NCBI RefSeq assembly: GCF_023558375.1
Contig: NZ_CP083761.1
Location: 3,584,501 to 3,648,500 of the forward strand
Origin: Chroococcidiopsis sp. CCMEE 29
Lineage (GTDB): Bacteria > Cyanobacteriota > Cyanobacteriia > Cyanobacteriales > Chroococcidiopsidaceae
Direction of reading: 5' to 3'
DNA length: 64,000 nt
The notes under the pieces were generated by a model. That model searched no databases, was not told the origin of the DNA, and saw nothing but the letters and a program-made list of their open reading frames with translations. The position numbers were made by a program, and so were the translations under genes. Shown here piece after piece: positions 38,310 through 48,878 of this stretch; the stretch's first letter is position 1, and every line of letters starts with the position of its first letter.

Positions 38310-40436
38310 ATGAACAATACAGAGACTACAAAACCAAAACCAGAAAAAGTAGGAGTGCTGTTGGTACATGGAATAGGTGAGCAGTGCCAATTTGAACACC
38401 TTGAAGGTGAAGCTAGGAATATTGCAACGACACTGCGGAAATTAGCAGCTAAAAGTAATGAGGAACGAGTTATAGCGAGACTGCACAACTTAGTCAATAA
38501 TCATAATGGAAAGAATCTTCAAGAAATCATTAAAGCCGCAGTCAATAAAGTTAGCGAAGAAGAGATTAAAACAAAACTTAAGATTTTAATAGACAAAATA
38601 CCTGAGTTAACAAAATTTGAATTTGCAGAACTAGCGGCAAAAACATTGGCAGAGAGAGCACAAATTGTTCAAGTTACCATTAACTCACTTCCTAGCGCTG
38701 CATTTGGAGCAAAACAAGAAACCTGGCAGGAAAGAGACCGATCACCTGTAATGGTCGAAGTTTACGACTACGACTATACAAAGGAAGGAATAATTCGACT
38801 GGTTCAAATCTACTTCCATCAAGTGTGGTGGGCCGATTTGGATGAGCCTACATCGTTATGGAGCGAGTTGCAATTTTGGGGTTGGGGCTTATCACTATGG
38901 ACAATTAATGGCAAATTTAAAGCTGGTCTACCTGGTTATAACAAAAGAATGGAGCCACCGAATAATGTTCAACAAACAAAGAAAAATAACAATAATGTTC
39001 TAGAAGACCATAACAATAAAAATCTTGGTTTTTGGGCTAGAGTGCGCTTATTTTGGGTTAGCTTAGTCATCCTATTAATTCTTCCTGTTCTCTCACTGTT
39101 GAATTTTGTGCTTCGTGGATTGCTAGCTTTTAATATCCCACGACCAGATATCCTTGGTCAGTTCATAGGTGATGTAAAACTTTTTCAGCAAGATAAGCGA
39201 ATTGGCAAGGGACCTTTACAGGATTTAGGTTTGCCGCCACGGGTAACACTACGACGGCGGATGATCCGAGGAATGGTAGAGATGGCCTTACGTCGATATG
39301 ACCGATGGTATATCTTGGCGCACAGCCAAGGCACGGTACTAGCCTTCAATGGCATTATGGAAACGGCTCAATCGCTGCCCAACTATCTAACTGAGGAGCT
39401 TTGGTACAGATGCATTGACCAGCTTTTAATTAGAAAAGCAAACAACCTTGAAGAAGCACTCAAACCCGATGAAAGGAAGACGATGCAGCCTCCTTTCCCT
39501 TCTTGGCGAAACAAGGAATACATTTTGGATCGAAGGGAATTATTCAAAAATTTAAGAGGCTTGTTAACCTACGGTTCCCCTTTAAGTAAATTTGCAGCGC
39601 TCTGGCCTGTAATTGTTCCTATAAATAACGATCACGATGTTTTCTCTCAAGAGTTTCAATGGCTCAACATCTATGATCCAACTGATCCAGTAGCAGGAAA
39701 AACCAAACCTTTTCAATCTAATAAAAACCCTTCCCAACCTCATAGGGCTGAACCCATAGATAAAGCCTATAAAGCCGATCGATTTCACCTGCCTAGCCAC
39801 CTTGAATACTTAACTTTCAGCAGGGATGATCGCCCTCGGCTAGTAGATTTAGTAGCTAATTGGTTGTTAGAAGATCACTTAGCCATCACTCAAGAAGGTT
39901 TGCTTGTAAAAAATGAAACTGGAACCCAATCAACCGCTAAACAGACAAATTCTATCTGGCTTAGCCCAGTCTTGGCTCAAGTTTATGAGCTTGCACGTTT
40001 GGCAATATGGATGTTTGCAGCATTGCTCATTGGTGGTTTACTAGGGGTATTAATCTCTGAAGCAATAAACCGTTTTGTACCTCAGCTAGCTTCATACCCT
40101 CAAGCAGTAAGTAACTTCATACAGATTATTAAGGTAGATTTGCCAGCCTGGTTAAAATGGAGTGTCGTAACCGTGTACCTCTTAGCTGCATTCTCTACAA
40201 TCGGTGCATTCATTCGAGGAACTCTATTTCTATATGTTGGTCTTGGCTTGGGGGCTCTAACTACAGTTGTCCTCACTGCTATTCCTTTAGAAATTCAGGA
40301 AAAAATCCTTAGTATCATCCTCACAGCTTTTTTTGAAGGTATTTTTTACATAATATTGGCAGCAATTGTAGTTTTCATTGCTGGAATTATAGGAATCCCA
40401 GTTAGAGCAATCTTTAGCAACATAGAGAAACGGTAA
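38310..40436 (+). CDS. Membrane alpha/beta hydrolase (lipase-like)
   Basis: 708 residues from ATG 38310. The start of an alpha/beta-hydrolase fold reads VGVLLVHGIGEQ, and the nucleophile elbow is in ILAHSQGTVLAFN (GxSxG-like, with AHSQG). An inserted hydrophobic segment (FWVSLVILLILPVLSLLNFVL) and three or four C-terminal transmembrane helices anchor it in a membrane. A candidate catalytic Asp is in NIYDPTDPVAG and a His in HLPSHLEYL. The substrate is unknown; a lipid ester is plausible given the patatin gene behind it. Confidence 0.82.
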   Translation: MNNTETTKPKPEKVGVLLVHGIGEQCQFEHLEGEARNIATTLRKLAAKSNEERVIARLHNLVNNHNGKNLQEIIKAAVNKVSEEEIKTKLKILIDKIPELTKFEFAELAAKTLAERAQIVQVTINSLPSAAFGAKQETWQERDRSPVMVEVYDYDYTKEGIIRLVQIYFHQVWWADLDEPTSLWSELQFWGWGLSLWTINGKFKAGLPGYNKRMEPPNNVQQTKKNNNNVLEDHNNKNLGFWARVRLFWVSLVILLILPVLSLLNFVLRGLLAFNIPRPDILGQFIGDVKLFQQDKRIGKGPLQDLGLPPRVTLRRRMIRGMVEMALRRYDRWYILAHSQGTVLAFNGIMETAQSLPNYLTEELWYRCIDQLLIRKANNLEEALKPDERKTMQPPFPSWRNKEYILDRRELFKNLRGLLTYGSPLSKFAALWPVIVPINNDHDVFSQEFQWLNIYDPTDPVAGKTKPFQSNKNPSQPHRAEPIDKAYKADRFHLPSHLEYLTFSRDDRPRLVDLVANWLLEDHLAITQEGLLVKNETGTQSTAKQTNSIWLSPVLAQVYELARLAIWMFAALLIGGLLGVLISEAINRFVPQLASYPQAVSNFIQIIKVDLPAWLKWSVVTVYLLAAFSTIGAFIRGTLFLYVGLGLGALTTVVLTAIPLEIQEKILSIILTAFFEGIFYIILAAIVVFIAGIIGIPVRAIFSNIEKR

Positions 40437-40643
40437 AGGATACTGCCAGTTTGGTACTGATCGATCTCAATGACTAGTGAGTGGCTCAAACCTGTCTAGA
40501 AGGCTTGTTTACAATTCCCCTGACATTATTCTCGACTACGCTAGAGCAAATCCGACTCGAACAGAATTTTCACAGAGACTTATGCTGAGCTTTGTCGGTA
40601 GTTTAATCAAAGTTAAAACAATTGATCCAACAGGAGATTTTAT

Positions 40644-42380
40644 ATGTCTCAAAAACTAGCGATCGCTATCAGTGGTGCTGTTTCTTTGGGTAGCTTTGAG
40701 TCTGGTGTAATGTATGAAATTATTGAGGCTATTGCTCAACACAATCAGCACCCAGAAACAACCGAAGATCAAAAAATCATCATTGATGTAATCACAGGTG
40801 CATCGGCGGGTGCTATGACTGCCGCTATCTTGGCTCAGAAACTGCTTTTTGAAGCAGATAAACTCCGCAACCCCAACCAAAATGACATCTACCGGGCATG
40901 GGTGGAGGATGCTGATATTCACACGTTGCTTCAGTTTGGAGAGGGTGATGATCCTGACAAGGCTATTCTCTCGTCTGGCTTTGTTCAGCAAGTTGGAAAC
41001 AAGTATCTGTTAAGCCGATACAACAACTCTTCTTCACCACCCGTTGCCCAACGCCACCCTGCTGTAGCTAATGAGATTCAACTGGGAATTGCCTTGTCTA
41101 ACCTAAATGGTTTTGACTTCACTAAAAAATTGATTAATATTCAGGGGCGACTAAATTCACAGGATAATTCCTTTACCTATACCAAACATAAGGATTGCTA
41201 TATCACCCGAATTCAGGGCAACCAACAAGATGATAAGCGCGGTCTCTGGGAGCTAATTAAGCGAATTGCAATAGCATCTGGTTCGTTTCCATTTGCATTT
41301 CAGGTTCAGGAAGTTGAGAGAATCAGCTCTGATTCAGCTTATAAGGGATCGGTATTTTATACTGAGCCTGAACCCGGAAAAGAGCCCAACAAGAAAGCTT
41401 TTGCATACACAGATGGTGGGATTTTCGAGAACGAACCCCTAGGCATGGCAATAAGCCTAGCTAAGAAGTTGGATACATCTCGACAAGATTACGATCCACG
41501 ATATTATGAAAAACGGTTTTTCCTTTATGTCGCTCCAGGTCCGAAAAGTTCTGGAGTAAATCCGAAGTTCAGAGCTACTCAAGCCACCTATGTGAATACA
41601 GCACGCGCCTTAGCAGGGGCAATTTTTACTCAATCTCGCTTTCAAGATTGGATTCAAGTCAGTGATACTAATGAATCAGTCAAAGATTTTGACAAACAGG
41701 CTTGGTTTTTAAGAGGCTTACTTAAGGACAATCCAGACAAGTCTTCAGAATTTGAAGGAGTTGCGGAAAAGCTTTTACAATCGCTCTACAAAGAGCAAGA
41801 GCAGCAAAAAGACGCGGACAAAGAGCGACTCAAGAAGCAGTTTAAGGAAGAATACCAAGAACTTGCTAGTTTGGGAGAAAATGGAGAGGCGATCGCTAGT
41901 AGCTGGTTAAAGGCTGTTCAGGCACTAGAAAAAGCGGCTAACCTTGGCTCTAAAGAACTCTTGACAGTCTACGCTATCACTGCTAAAGATGAAGAGTTAG
42001 CAAGCGAGAAATTATCAGCTTTTGGCGGTTTCTTTGATAAAAAGTTTCGCGACTACGACTACTATGTTGGTCGCGATCAGGCTGTTGATTTTCTCAAACA
42101 ACTGCGAGAAAAAAATAGTCAAGGAAAGCAAGAAGGTCAACTTTTTCTACGCAATTTTGAACCAGGAAGAGATTTACAAAAGCCAACGGTCGATTTGGGA
42201 GATGTAGATTTAGAGCATGTTGACCGAAAGCTTCGCAAACAGATTAAAAACCTGCTTTTGGAACGATTGGGGAGAATCATTGATTCTGTAGAAAGACGAC
42301 CATTGGTTGCTGGACCGCTTAAGTTTTTTGCGAAAAAGATGGCTGACGATAAACTAGACAGACTTCTAAAGTTGAGGTAG
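40644..42380 (+). CDS. Patatin-like phospholipase
   Basis: 578 residues. The oxyanion-hole Gly-rich loop SGAVSLGSFESG, the nucleophile GASAG (Ser 54) and the catalytic Asp in DGGIFENEP (Asp 257) are all present, so it should be an active Ser-Asp lipid acyl hydrolase. The C-terminal 300 residues are charged and helical, with no membrane segment. AGGAG lies before the ATG. Acting on membrane lipids it would release fatty acids, the substrate class of the cyclooxygenase-like enzyme eight kilobases upstream on the same strand. Confidence 0.93.
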   Translation: MSQKLAIAISGAVSLGSFESGVMYEIIEAIAQHNQHPETTEDQKIIIDVITGASAGAMTAAILAQKLLFEADKLRNPNQNDIYRAWVEDADIHTLLQFGEGDDPDKAILSSGFVQQVGNKYLLSRYNNSSSPPVAQRHPAVANEIQLGIALSNLNGFDFTKKLINIQGRLNSQDNSFTYTKHKDCYITRIQGNQQDDKRGLWELIKRIAIASGSFPFAFQVQEVERISSDSAYKGSVFYTEPEPGKEPNKKAFAYTDGGIFENEPLGMAISLAKKLDTSRQDYDPRYYEKRFFLYVAPGPKSSGVNPKFRATQATYVNTARALAGAIFTQSRFQDWIQVSDTNESVKDFDKQAWFLRGLLKDNPDKSSEFEGVAEKLLQSLYKEQEQQKDADKERLKKQFKEEYQELASLGENGEAIASSWLKAVQALEKAANLGSKELLTVYAITAKDEELASEKLSAFGGFFDKKFRDYDYYVGRDQAVDFLKQLREKNSQGKQEGQLFLRNFEPGRDLQKPTVDLGDVDLEHVDRKLRKQIKNLLLERLGRIIDSVERRPLVAGPLKFFAKKMADDKLDRLLKLR

Positions 42381-42657
42381 AACGTTCTTCATAGCCAAAA
42401 ATACCCAGAAGATTCAGCGTTGCCCTCATAAGCTGATGTGCCTTCAAGTTGCATGTTCAGAGTCCTAGAAGACGCGGTGACGCCCCGATGCAATTTAAAT
42501 ACCGATTAGCTTAGTTGATTTTGTGAGAATTAGTGAAATTTTAGGATTGCATACTTGTATGCGTACACGGAAGTCATTATCTACTTCGTTGGGCAACTCT
42601 AGTCCGCCAGAAAGTGGTGACAAGTTATTAAGAAATCCTGTTAACACTTGAACTCAT

Positions 42658-42685
42658 CTCGCCCTGAATTTAAGTTCAGGGCGAG
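42658..42685. terminator. Perfect palindrome at the end of the ferritin-like gene
   Basis: CTCGCCCTGAA/TTCAGGGCGAG forms an 11-base stem just after the stop codon of the minus-strand gene. No T run follows, so it may stop transcription from both sides imperfectly or protect the RNA end. Confidence 0.6.
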
Positions 42686-42693
42686 AGCGTAGA

Positions 42694-43467
42694 CTAAGCT
42701 GCAATCAACTCCGAGTTGCTAGCTGCAGTGCCTTCATCCGGCGTTTCGGTAGAGGCAAGCTTTTGCACCAAAGAAGGTGTTCTTCCACCTCGCTGCAGCA
42801 AACTGCCAACCATCGCTAGCAAGGCGTTTACCTTGCGAGTACGCCACTCATCTATTAGCTTTTGGACATCAGCGAGTGGCATCCGACGGGTCATTGCCTC
42901 ATATAAATATGCAGCATGCCCTGTTTCATCCTTAGCGATGCTCAAAATTCCCTGTTTGAGATTGCGCGTAGTTGGCTCCTCTTCTGGTAACACATTTGCC
43001 ATGCGGGCAAAATCTTTGCTGGCATCTAGCTCCAGAATGTATGGGCTAGCCATAAACACAGTCCAATCGAGCACCTCTGGTTTGAGTTGCTCTGATGAGT
43101 AACCCTCGAAGTAGGCTTCAAAGAAGGGGCTGCGCCGCCGCTCATCCGGCTGACCTTCCGATGTGGTTTGAGGTAGGTTCTTGAAGTCAACGACTTGTTT
43201 ATTGAGCTGTTTCAGACCATGGGCAAAGATTTGACCGTGCCGTTTTTCATCGGAGGCGTGTTTGGCGAGTTTTTCTGCCAGCCAAGCATCTCCTTCGGTC
43301 GCTGTACGTTGACTCAAGGTCTCCAGAAACGGAACTGAGCCGGATTCTGCCAGTTGGAAGCCAGCAAGAACATTAGGGCGCGTTTCGGGGTCGCGGATTT
43401 GCCGGGCTAAGTTATAGGCTGCAGCACCCGTCCCTACTAGATGTAGAACATGAGTCAAAAAATTCAT
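42694..43467 (-). CDS. Ferritin-like diiron-type protein
   Basis: 257 residues, mostly helical. Two Glu-x-x-His pairs typical of ferritin-like diiron sites are visible: SDEKRHGQIF and KDETGHAAYLYE. Earlier acidic helices (AGFQLAESGSVPFLETL, EAYFEGY) could supply the other ligands. The first 20 residues (HVLHLVGTGAAAYNLARQI) are weakly hydrophobic. Possible roles are hydroxylation, desaturation or iron storage. The substrate is unknown and I cannot place it in a named subfamily. Confidence 0.78.
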   Translation of the reverse strand: MNFLTHVLHLVGTGAAAYNLARQIRDPETRPNVLAGFQLAESGSVPFLETLSQRTATEGDAWLAEKLAKHASDEKRHGQIFAHGLKQLNKQVVDFKNLPQTTSEGQPDERRRSPFFEAYFEGYSSEQLKPEVLDWTVFMASPYILELDASKDFARMANVLPEEEPTTRNLKQGILSIAKDETGHAAYLYEAMTRRMPLADVQKLIDEWRTRKVNALLAMVGSLLQRGGRTPSLVQKLASTETPDEGTAASNSELIAA

Positions 43468-43782
43468 GAAATTTCTGGACCTAGTGTGAGTTTATGGAAC
43501 TAATGCTAGTTCCTAATTTCCTATGTTAGTAGCTGCCTCTAGTCCAGTTGCACTCAGGCTTAGTACTGTTAAGTGCGGGTGACAGGAATTCGTCAATACA
43601 GTCTGGTTGGCCAATTTGGCTCTCTTTTAGTGCGTTACTATCCACTCAGTCGTTAGCGTATTTTTGTTTGTACTACCCTCGTTTCACTGTTAAATAGTCA
43701 TTAGGACTAAAGTTGTTGGTCAGAGAGTTGCCAAGATTATTTGTCTGTGTTATGATTAAATTCAGAAATAAAGGTTGAAGAA

Positions 43783-44049
43783 TCCGGCACTTCAAATCCG
43801 CCGGGTTGTTATAGAGTAAATCCGGACTTAAAATCCGGTCTTTACATAGGTGAAGTCTAGACTTAAAATCCAGCAAAAAAGTTTTAAGAATCCGGACTTA
43901 AAATCCGGGAGTAGGGTTTGAAGAATCTGGACTCCAAATCTAGGTTATTATTGAGTAAATCCGGACTTAAAATTCGGTTTTTACTAAGTCAAAAACTGGA
44001 CTTGAAATCCAGAGCTTAATTAGTCGGAAAGGGCGGACTTGAAATCCGC
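43783..44049. repeat. Array of eight 18-bp covarying palindromes at ~35-bp period
   Basis: Units at 43783, 43821, 43856, 43891, 43926, 43960, 43995 and 44032. The consensus is TCCGGACTTAAAATCCGG. Stems change together: CCGGA/TCCGG, CTGGA/TCCAG, GCGGA/TCCGC, with some G-T pairs. The intervening sequences of 16-19 bases are AT-rich, weakly similar to each other and not spacer-like. The array lies in a 700-base gene-free gap between the ferritin-like gene and the terminator of the NRPS operon. It has no cas genes and is not a CRISPR. Confidence 0.85.
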
Positions 44050-44119
44050 GTTTGCTCGATAACATGACAAAGCACTGGGCGCAAGACTAGAAATCTTAGG
44101 TGGTTGTCAAAGTAATTAA

Positions 44120-44154
44120 AGAGGGGTGGTAGTTTCCGAGGCTACTGCCCCTCT
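44120..44154 (-). terminator. Terminator of the NRPS operon
   Basis: AGAGGGGCAGTAG and CTACCACCCCTCT (minus strand) form a stem with one mismatch, followed by TTTAATTA, 15 bases beyond the NRPS stop codon. Confidence 0.75.
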
Positions 44155-44168
44155 GATTTTTGCGAGTT

Positions 44169-47100
44169 TCATACGCCATCACTACTTTCGTTCGTTAATG
44201 AAGACCGTAATCGGCGATGAGCCGCACGATCAAGCCGCACGAGTGCTGGAGCTTCCGGTTGCACCTGGTTGATTTGTAAATGCTCAATTACTTTAGCAAG
44301 TTGAGCGATCGTGGGGGTTTCAAATACGCTGCGAAGCGGCACCTCGATTCCGAAGGAATCTCGAATCCGTGAAGCCATTTGCGTTGCCAGCAGCGAATGA
44401 CCGCCCAGTTCAAAGAAATTGTCTTCAACGCCCACTCGCTTGAGCCGCAACAGCTCAGTCCAAATCCCTACTAACCTTACTTCGATTGGCGATCGCGGTG
44501 CCACATATCGGGTTGGTGCAGCATTGACGGGATCTAGAATTGGTAGGGCACGCCGATCAACTTTCCCGTTCACTGTTAAAGGCAAGGACTCCAGAGGCAC
44601 CCATGCCGCAGGCACCATATATTCCGGCAGCTTCCCTCCCAGGTAACTGCGGAGCTGAGGGATGAGTTGACGGGCGAATTGGGCTTGTAAGGGGTGGTTA
44701 GTGTAGGTTGTCCAGGAGCGCGATCGCTCGATTTGGGGCGCAAGAGGTAGCGCAACAGTGCTTGGTTCTATCCCCTGCCGCACAAACACCACATCATAGC
44801 AACCTTCTGGACTAGAACTCGACCAGCCAATTTCAACCTTATAGGGAAGTTCAGTTTCTAAATCCCACCAGGCTTGCGGATCGATCGCTTGTTCCGATTG
44901 CTCCAAGGCTTCTCGCATCCGCTCTACTGTTTTGGGTGCGGCAGAGTCAGATAGCCAGGCGGCGGCTTGGACAGCAGTACTCACCCGCGCATTCGGTACG
45001 CCCCTAATCCCGAGGATGTCTGGCTCTTGCTCGACCAAGCGCTGACAGGCAGTTGCTGGCGTTAACGGGTGTTCCGTCCAGTTCAGCCAATGAATCCTTT
45101 CGACCTCCCCTAGCTCCTCATTTGATGCCTTTGTAGGAGGAGCGATGTGAAGCAGCACGTTGTAGCGAAATTGGGTCAGCTCATTGTGAACGCAACCGCG
45201 TTGCAGACGGATTTGAACCCGATCAATACTGGGAAACCGATCGCGCAGCGCATAAAAGAACGCTGGATCGATGACTAGTTCTGGTTCCTCAAATATTGCC
45301 TGTTGGACGCGTTGCTGCAACTGCGATCGTTCAAGCGTAGGTTCTGCCTGATGGAGTTGTACTGCAGTATGAAACGCAGGCAGCAGCGGTAAACTCCGGA
45401 CATCGCCAATGAACAGAAAGCCTCCGGGAGCAACAGCTTGAATTGCGCCTTCTAAAACTTGCAGTAGGTAGTCCAGGCTAGGGAAATACTGCACAATCGA
45501 GTTGAGAATAACTGCATCAAAAGCGGCAGGATCAATGCCTGCAAAATCGGTAGCAAGTCGGTGTAGCAGTTTGACTTGTGGTAGTTCCCGCGCGGCTAAC
45601 TGACATTGAATGTAGTCCAGGGACGCTGGAGAAAAATCGGTTCCCCAGTATTGCGTGCAGTGCGGTGCAATCTGGAAGAGTAATAATCCAGTACCACAGC
45701 CGATCTCCAGCATCCGCTTGGGGTGTAAAGCCAGAATTTGCTGGACGCGATCGCTCACCCATTCGCGCATCTGTTCGGCTGGGATCGGTTGCCCGGTGTA
45801 GCTGCTGTTCCAGCCACTGAGGTTAAAGCTGGGGTCACCGGCACTCGCCTGGTGATAAGTCTGGTTGTAGAGCGTCTGCCATTGCTCCACCTGCTGCTGT
45901 TGCAGTTGTTCCCACAATTCCTGTGCCTCTGCTTGGTAATTGAGTGTGAAGTAGGCAATCAAACGCTGATCCCCAGCAGAGTTGGCATGAGCGATCGCCA
46001 CTGCCTCCCGCACTGCCGGATGCTGCCGCAACATCGTCTCAATCTCGCCCAACTCAATCCGAAAACCCCGAATCTTGACCTGATCGTCCAGCCGCCCCAG
46101 AAACTCCAACGAGCCACCGGCACGATAGCGGGCTAAATCTCCTGTTTTGTAAAGGCGGACACCGGGTTCAGTCGCAAAGGGATGCGGAATAAACCGCTCT
46201 GCCGTCAGTGCCGGACGGTTCAGGTAGCCCCGTGCTAAGCCATCGCCACCGATGTAGAGCTCGCCTGCCACCCCAATTGGCACCGGCTGCAGCTGGCTAT
46301 CTAACAGATAAATCTGGGTGTTGGCAATGGGATGCCCGATTGACGGCTGAGTGCTTCCCGGACTCAGGCGAGCAACAGTTGCCCAAATCGTCACCTCTGT
46401 GGGTCCGTAGGCATTGAAGAACTGACGCCCAACTGCCCAAAGATCGACAATCTCGCGCGAACAGGCTTCTCCGCCAGAGATCGCGGTTTGGAGGGCGGGT
46501 AGCTCTGCTGCGGGTAAAACTGCCAGGCCTGCTGGTGGCAGGATGGCATGGGTAATGGCGTTATCGCGCAGAAACTGGACCAAGGCTGACCCTGGTAAGC
46601 GAGCGGATTTGGGAGGAATGTAAAGGGTCCCGCCCCAACTAAACGCCATCAGCAACTCGAAGATGGACGCATCAAAACTCAAAGAGCTAAATTGCAGAAT
46701 CCGACTCTGGTGCTGTAAGTTGAAGACCTGCTGCTGGGCGATCGCCACATTACACAAGCCCCGATGTTGAATCAGCACCCCTTTCGGCTGACCGGTTGAG
46801 CCAGAGGTGTAGATCGCATAGGCGAGGTTATCGGAGGTAACTTGACTACAACACGCTTGCGAGCTTTGGCTGTCCAGCAACGCTTGTTCATCTAGACAAA
46901 CAACATTTGCCTGAGTGGTCGGAAGCTGCGGCAAAAGCCATGACTGGGTTACCAAGATTGGCACTTGAGCATCGGTAAGCATGAACTGGAGGCGATCGCG
47001 CGGGTACGTTGGATCGAGCGGGACATAAGCACCACCTGCCTTGAGGATGCCGAGAATACCGATCGCCATTGCTAGGGAACGCTCCACACACAGACCCACC

Positions 47101-48878
47101 AAAACGTCTGGACCAACGCCCAATTGCTGCAGATACTGTGCCAGTTGATTAGCTCGTTGATTCAGTTCTCGATAAGTCAGTTGCTCGGTTTCAAACACAA
47201 CCGCAACCGCCTGCGGAGATCGCGCTACCTGCGCCTCAAATCGTTGATGCCAGCAGATATCCTCGGGGTACGCTGCCTGGGTCTGATTCCACTCCACCAA
47301 TTGCTGCCGCTCCGCTGGTGGGAGGATGGGGAAGTCTGCCAGTCGTCCCTGCGGATTGGCAACAATGCCCTCCAATAGCGTTTGGAAATGCCCCAACATG
47401 CGAAGGATAGTAGCGCAATCAAATAAATCGGTACTGTAGGTTACAAAGCCACTCAGTCCATCCGATCGCCCTTGCCACAAGTGATTTAAGCCGTGCGATC
47501 GCTCCCACAGGTGGAACTCCAGATCGAACCGCGTGGTTCCTGGATCGAACGGCATTGGCTGCAGGCTCAATCCCGGCAACTCAAGTGGCTCCACCGGGGC
47601 ATTTTGCAGCGCAAATCCGACTTGGAATAGCGGATTGCGGCTCAAATCTCGCTCTGGATCTAACTCCTCTACCAGCTTCTCGAATGGCAAATCCTGGTGG
47701 GCATACGCACCGAGAGCCACTTCTCGCACGCGACCCAACAACTCGCGAAATGTAGGATTTCCAGATAGATTGGTTCGCAGCACTAAACTGTTGACAAAGA
47801 AACCGATCAAGCCTTCTAGTTCCGGGCGGGAACGGTTGGCAATCGGTACACCGACAGCAATATCGATTTGTCCAGTGTAGCGGTAGAGTAAGGTCTGAAA
47901 GGCTGCCAGCAACGTCATGAAAAGAGAAACATTCTCCTGCTGGCTCAGTGCCTCCAATGCCGCCGTCAACGCTGGCGGTAGCTGAATCAGTTGAGTTGCA
48001 CCGCGATACGTTTGCACAGGAGAACGCGGGCGATCGCTGGGCAAATTCAGCTGGGGAATGTTCTGCAACTGCTCTCGCCAGTAGGCAAGCTGAGACTCCA
48101 ATACGTCCCCTTGCAGCCACTGCCGTTGCCAATGGGCAAAGTCTGCGTATTGAATCGGTAGTTCTGGCAGCCCCGCAGGCTGACCCTGGCTCAAACTGGT
48201 ATAGAGGGTGCTTAGTTCACGCACGAGCACCCCAAGCGACCAACCATCCGCAACAATGTGGTGGAGCGTCAGCAGCAGGACGAATTCGGTTGGCGCCAAC
48301 TGTAATAACTTCACTCGCAGCACAGGACCCGTGGTTAAATCAAAGGGATGCCGAGCTTCTTGAGTTGCCATTTTCTGGGCGATCGCTTCCCGCTCCTCGG
48401 TTGGTAACGCTTGCAGATCGACAACGGGTAATGGCAGTCTTAAGTGGGGTGCGATCGCTTGCACCGGTTGCCCATTCACTTTGACGAACGTAGTGCGGAG
48501 TGCTTCATGGTGACGCACAATCTGATTGAATGCTTGTTCTAAAGCTCCTTGATTCAGGTGTCCGTTCAGGCGGATTGCCGCTGGCACATTGTAGAAGGGA
48601 TTGTCAGGGGCTAATTGCTGCAAGAACCACAAGCGTTGTTGGGCAAACGATAGGGGAGAATATCGGTCTCGCGCCACGGGTTGGAGCGACGGGGAAGGAG
48701 GATTGGACTGCTGGCGATGCTGCAAAAACGCCAATAATTCCGCTTTGTGCTCAGCTAATTGCGAGCGGAGTTGAGGCGTTAACACACCTTCAGGCGCGCT
48801 ACAACGGAGGCGATCGCCCTCGGCAATCACCTGAATATCTAAACTCCGTAGATAAGTTAAAAACTCAACCGTTGTCAC
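44169..48878 (-). CDS. NRPS module 2: docking-C-A-N-methyltransferase-PCP
   Basis: 1569 residues from GTG 48878. This GTG overlaps the stop codon of the upstream gene (GTGA), so the two are translationally coupled. The first 55 residues resemble a TubC N-terminal docking domain ([21 protein letters not shown]). A condensation domain follows with active-site HHIVADGWS, then an adenylation domain ([30 protein letters not shown]). Between A8 and A10 lies a SAM-methyltransferase ([10 protein letters not shown]), positioned as in N-methylating modules, then PCP with [13 protein letters not shown]. There is no thioesterase or reductase. The product must be released by something else or elsewhere. 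Substrate unknown. Confidence 0.93.
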   Translation of the reverse strand: MTTVEFLTYLRSLDIQVIAEGDRLRCSAPEGVLTPQLRSQLAEHKAELLAFLQHRQQSNPPSPSLQPVARDRYSPLSFAQQRLWFLQQLAPDNPFYNVPAAIRLNGHLNQGALEQAFNQIVRHHEALRTTFVKVNGQPVQAIAPHLRLPLPVVDLQALPTEEREAIAQKMATQEARHPFDLTTGPVLRVKLLQLAPTEFVLLLTLHHIVADGWSLGVLVRELSTLYTSLSQGQPAGLPELPIQYADFAHWQRQWLQGDVLESQLAYWREQLQNIPQLNLPSDRPRSPVQTYRGATQLIQLPPALTAALEALSQQENVSLFMTLLAAFQTLLYRYTGQIDIAVGVPIANRSRPELEGLIGFFVNSLVLRTNLSGNPTFRELLGRVREVALGAYAHQDLPFEKLVEELDPERDLSRNPLFQVGFALQNAPVEPLELPGLSLQPMPFDPGTTRFDLEFHLWERSHGLNHLWQGRSDGLSGFVTYSTDLFDCATILRMLGHFQTLLEGIVANPQGRLADFPILPPAERQQLVEWNQTQAAYPEDICWHQRFEAQVARSPQAVAVVFETEQLTYRELNQRANQLAQYLQQLGVGPDVLVGLCVERSLAMAIGILGILKAGGAYVPLDPTYPRDRLQFMLTDAQVPILVTQSWLLPQLPTTQANVVCLDEQALLDSQSSQACCSQVTSDNLAYAIYTSGSTGQPKGVLIQHRGLCNVAIAQQQVFNLQHQSRILQFSSLSFDASIFELLMAFSWGGTLYIPPKSARLPGSALVQFLRDNAITHAILPPAGLAVLPAAELPALQTAISGGEACSREIVDLWAVGRQFFNAYGPTEVTIWATVARLSPGSTQPSIGHPIANTQIYLLDSQLQPVPIGVAGELYIGGDGLARGYLNRPALTAERFIPHPFATEPGVRLYKTGDLARYRAGGSLEFLGRLDDQVKIRGFRIELGEIETMLRQHPAVREAVAIAHANSAGDQRLIAYFTLNYQAEAQELWEQLQQQQVEQWQTLYNQTYHQASAGDPSFNLSGWNSSYTGQPIPAEQMREWVSDRVQQILALHPKRMLEIGCGTGLLLFQIAPHCTQYWGTDFSPASLDYIQCQLAARELPQVKLLHRLATDFAGIDPAAFDAVILNSIVQYFPSLDYLLQVLEGAIQAVAPGGFLFIGDVRSLPLLPAFHTAVQLHQAEPTLERSQLQQRVQQAIFEEPELVIDPAFFYALRDRFPSIDRVQIRLQRGCVHNELTQFRYNVLLHIAPPTKASNEELGEVERIHWLNWTEHPLTPATACQRLVEQEPDILGIRGVPNARVSTAVQAAAWLSDSAAPKTVERMREALEQSEQAIDPQAWWDLETELPYKVEIGWSSSSPEGCYDVVFVRQGIEPSTVALPLAPQIERSRSWTTYTNHPLQAQFARQLIPQLRSYLGGKLPEYMVPAAWVPLESLPLTVNGKVDRRALPILDPVNAAPTRYVAPRSPIEVRLVGIWTELLRLKRVGVEDNFFELGGHSLLATQMASRIRDSFGIEVPLRSVFETPTIAQLAKVIEHLQINQVQPEAPALVRLDRAAHRRLRSSLTNESSDGV

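Noticed and set aside
40477-40659. Short open frame between the hydrolase and patatin genes
   Set aside because: It overlaps the patatin start, has a non-ATG-like start context and no recognisable protein character.
43783-44049. The hairpin array as a CRISPR
   Set aside because: The repeats vary in sequence, intervening stretches are only 16-19 bases and resemble each other, and no cas genes are nearby.
47581-48484. Long open frames opposite and in other frames of the NRPS genes
   Set aside because: They are mirror frames of a GC-richer, strongly coding region; the NRPS motifs are unbroken on the other strand.
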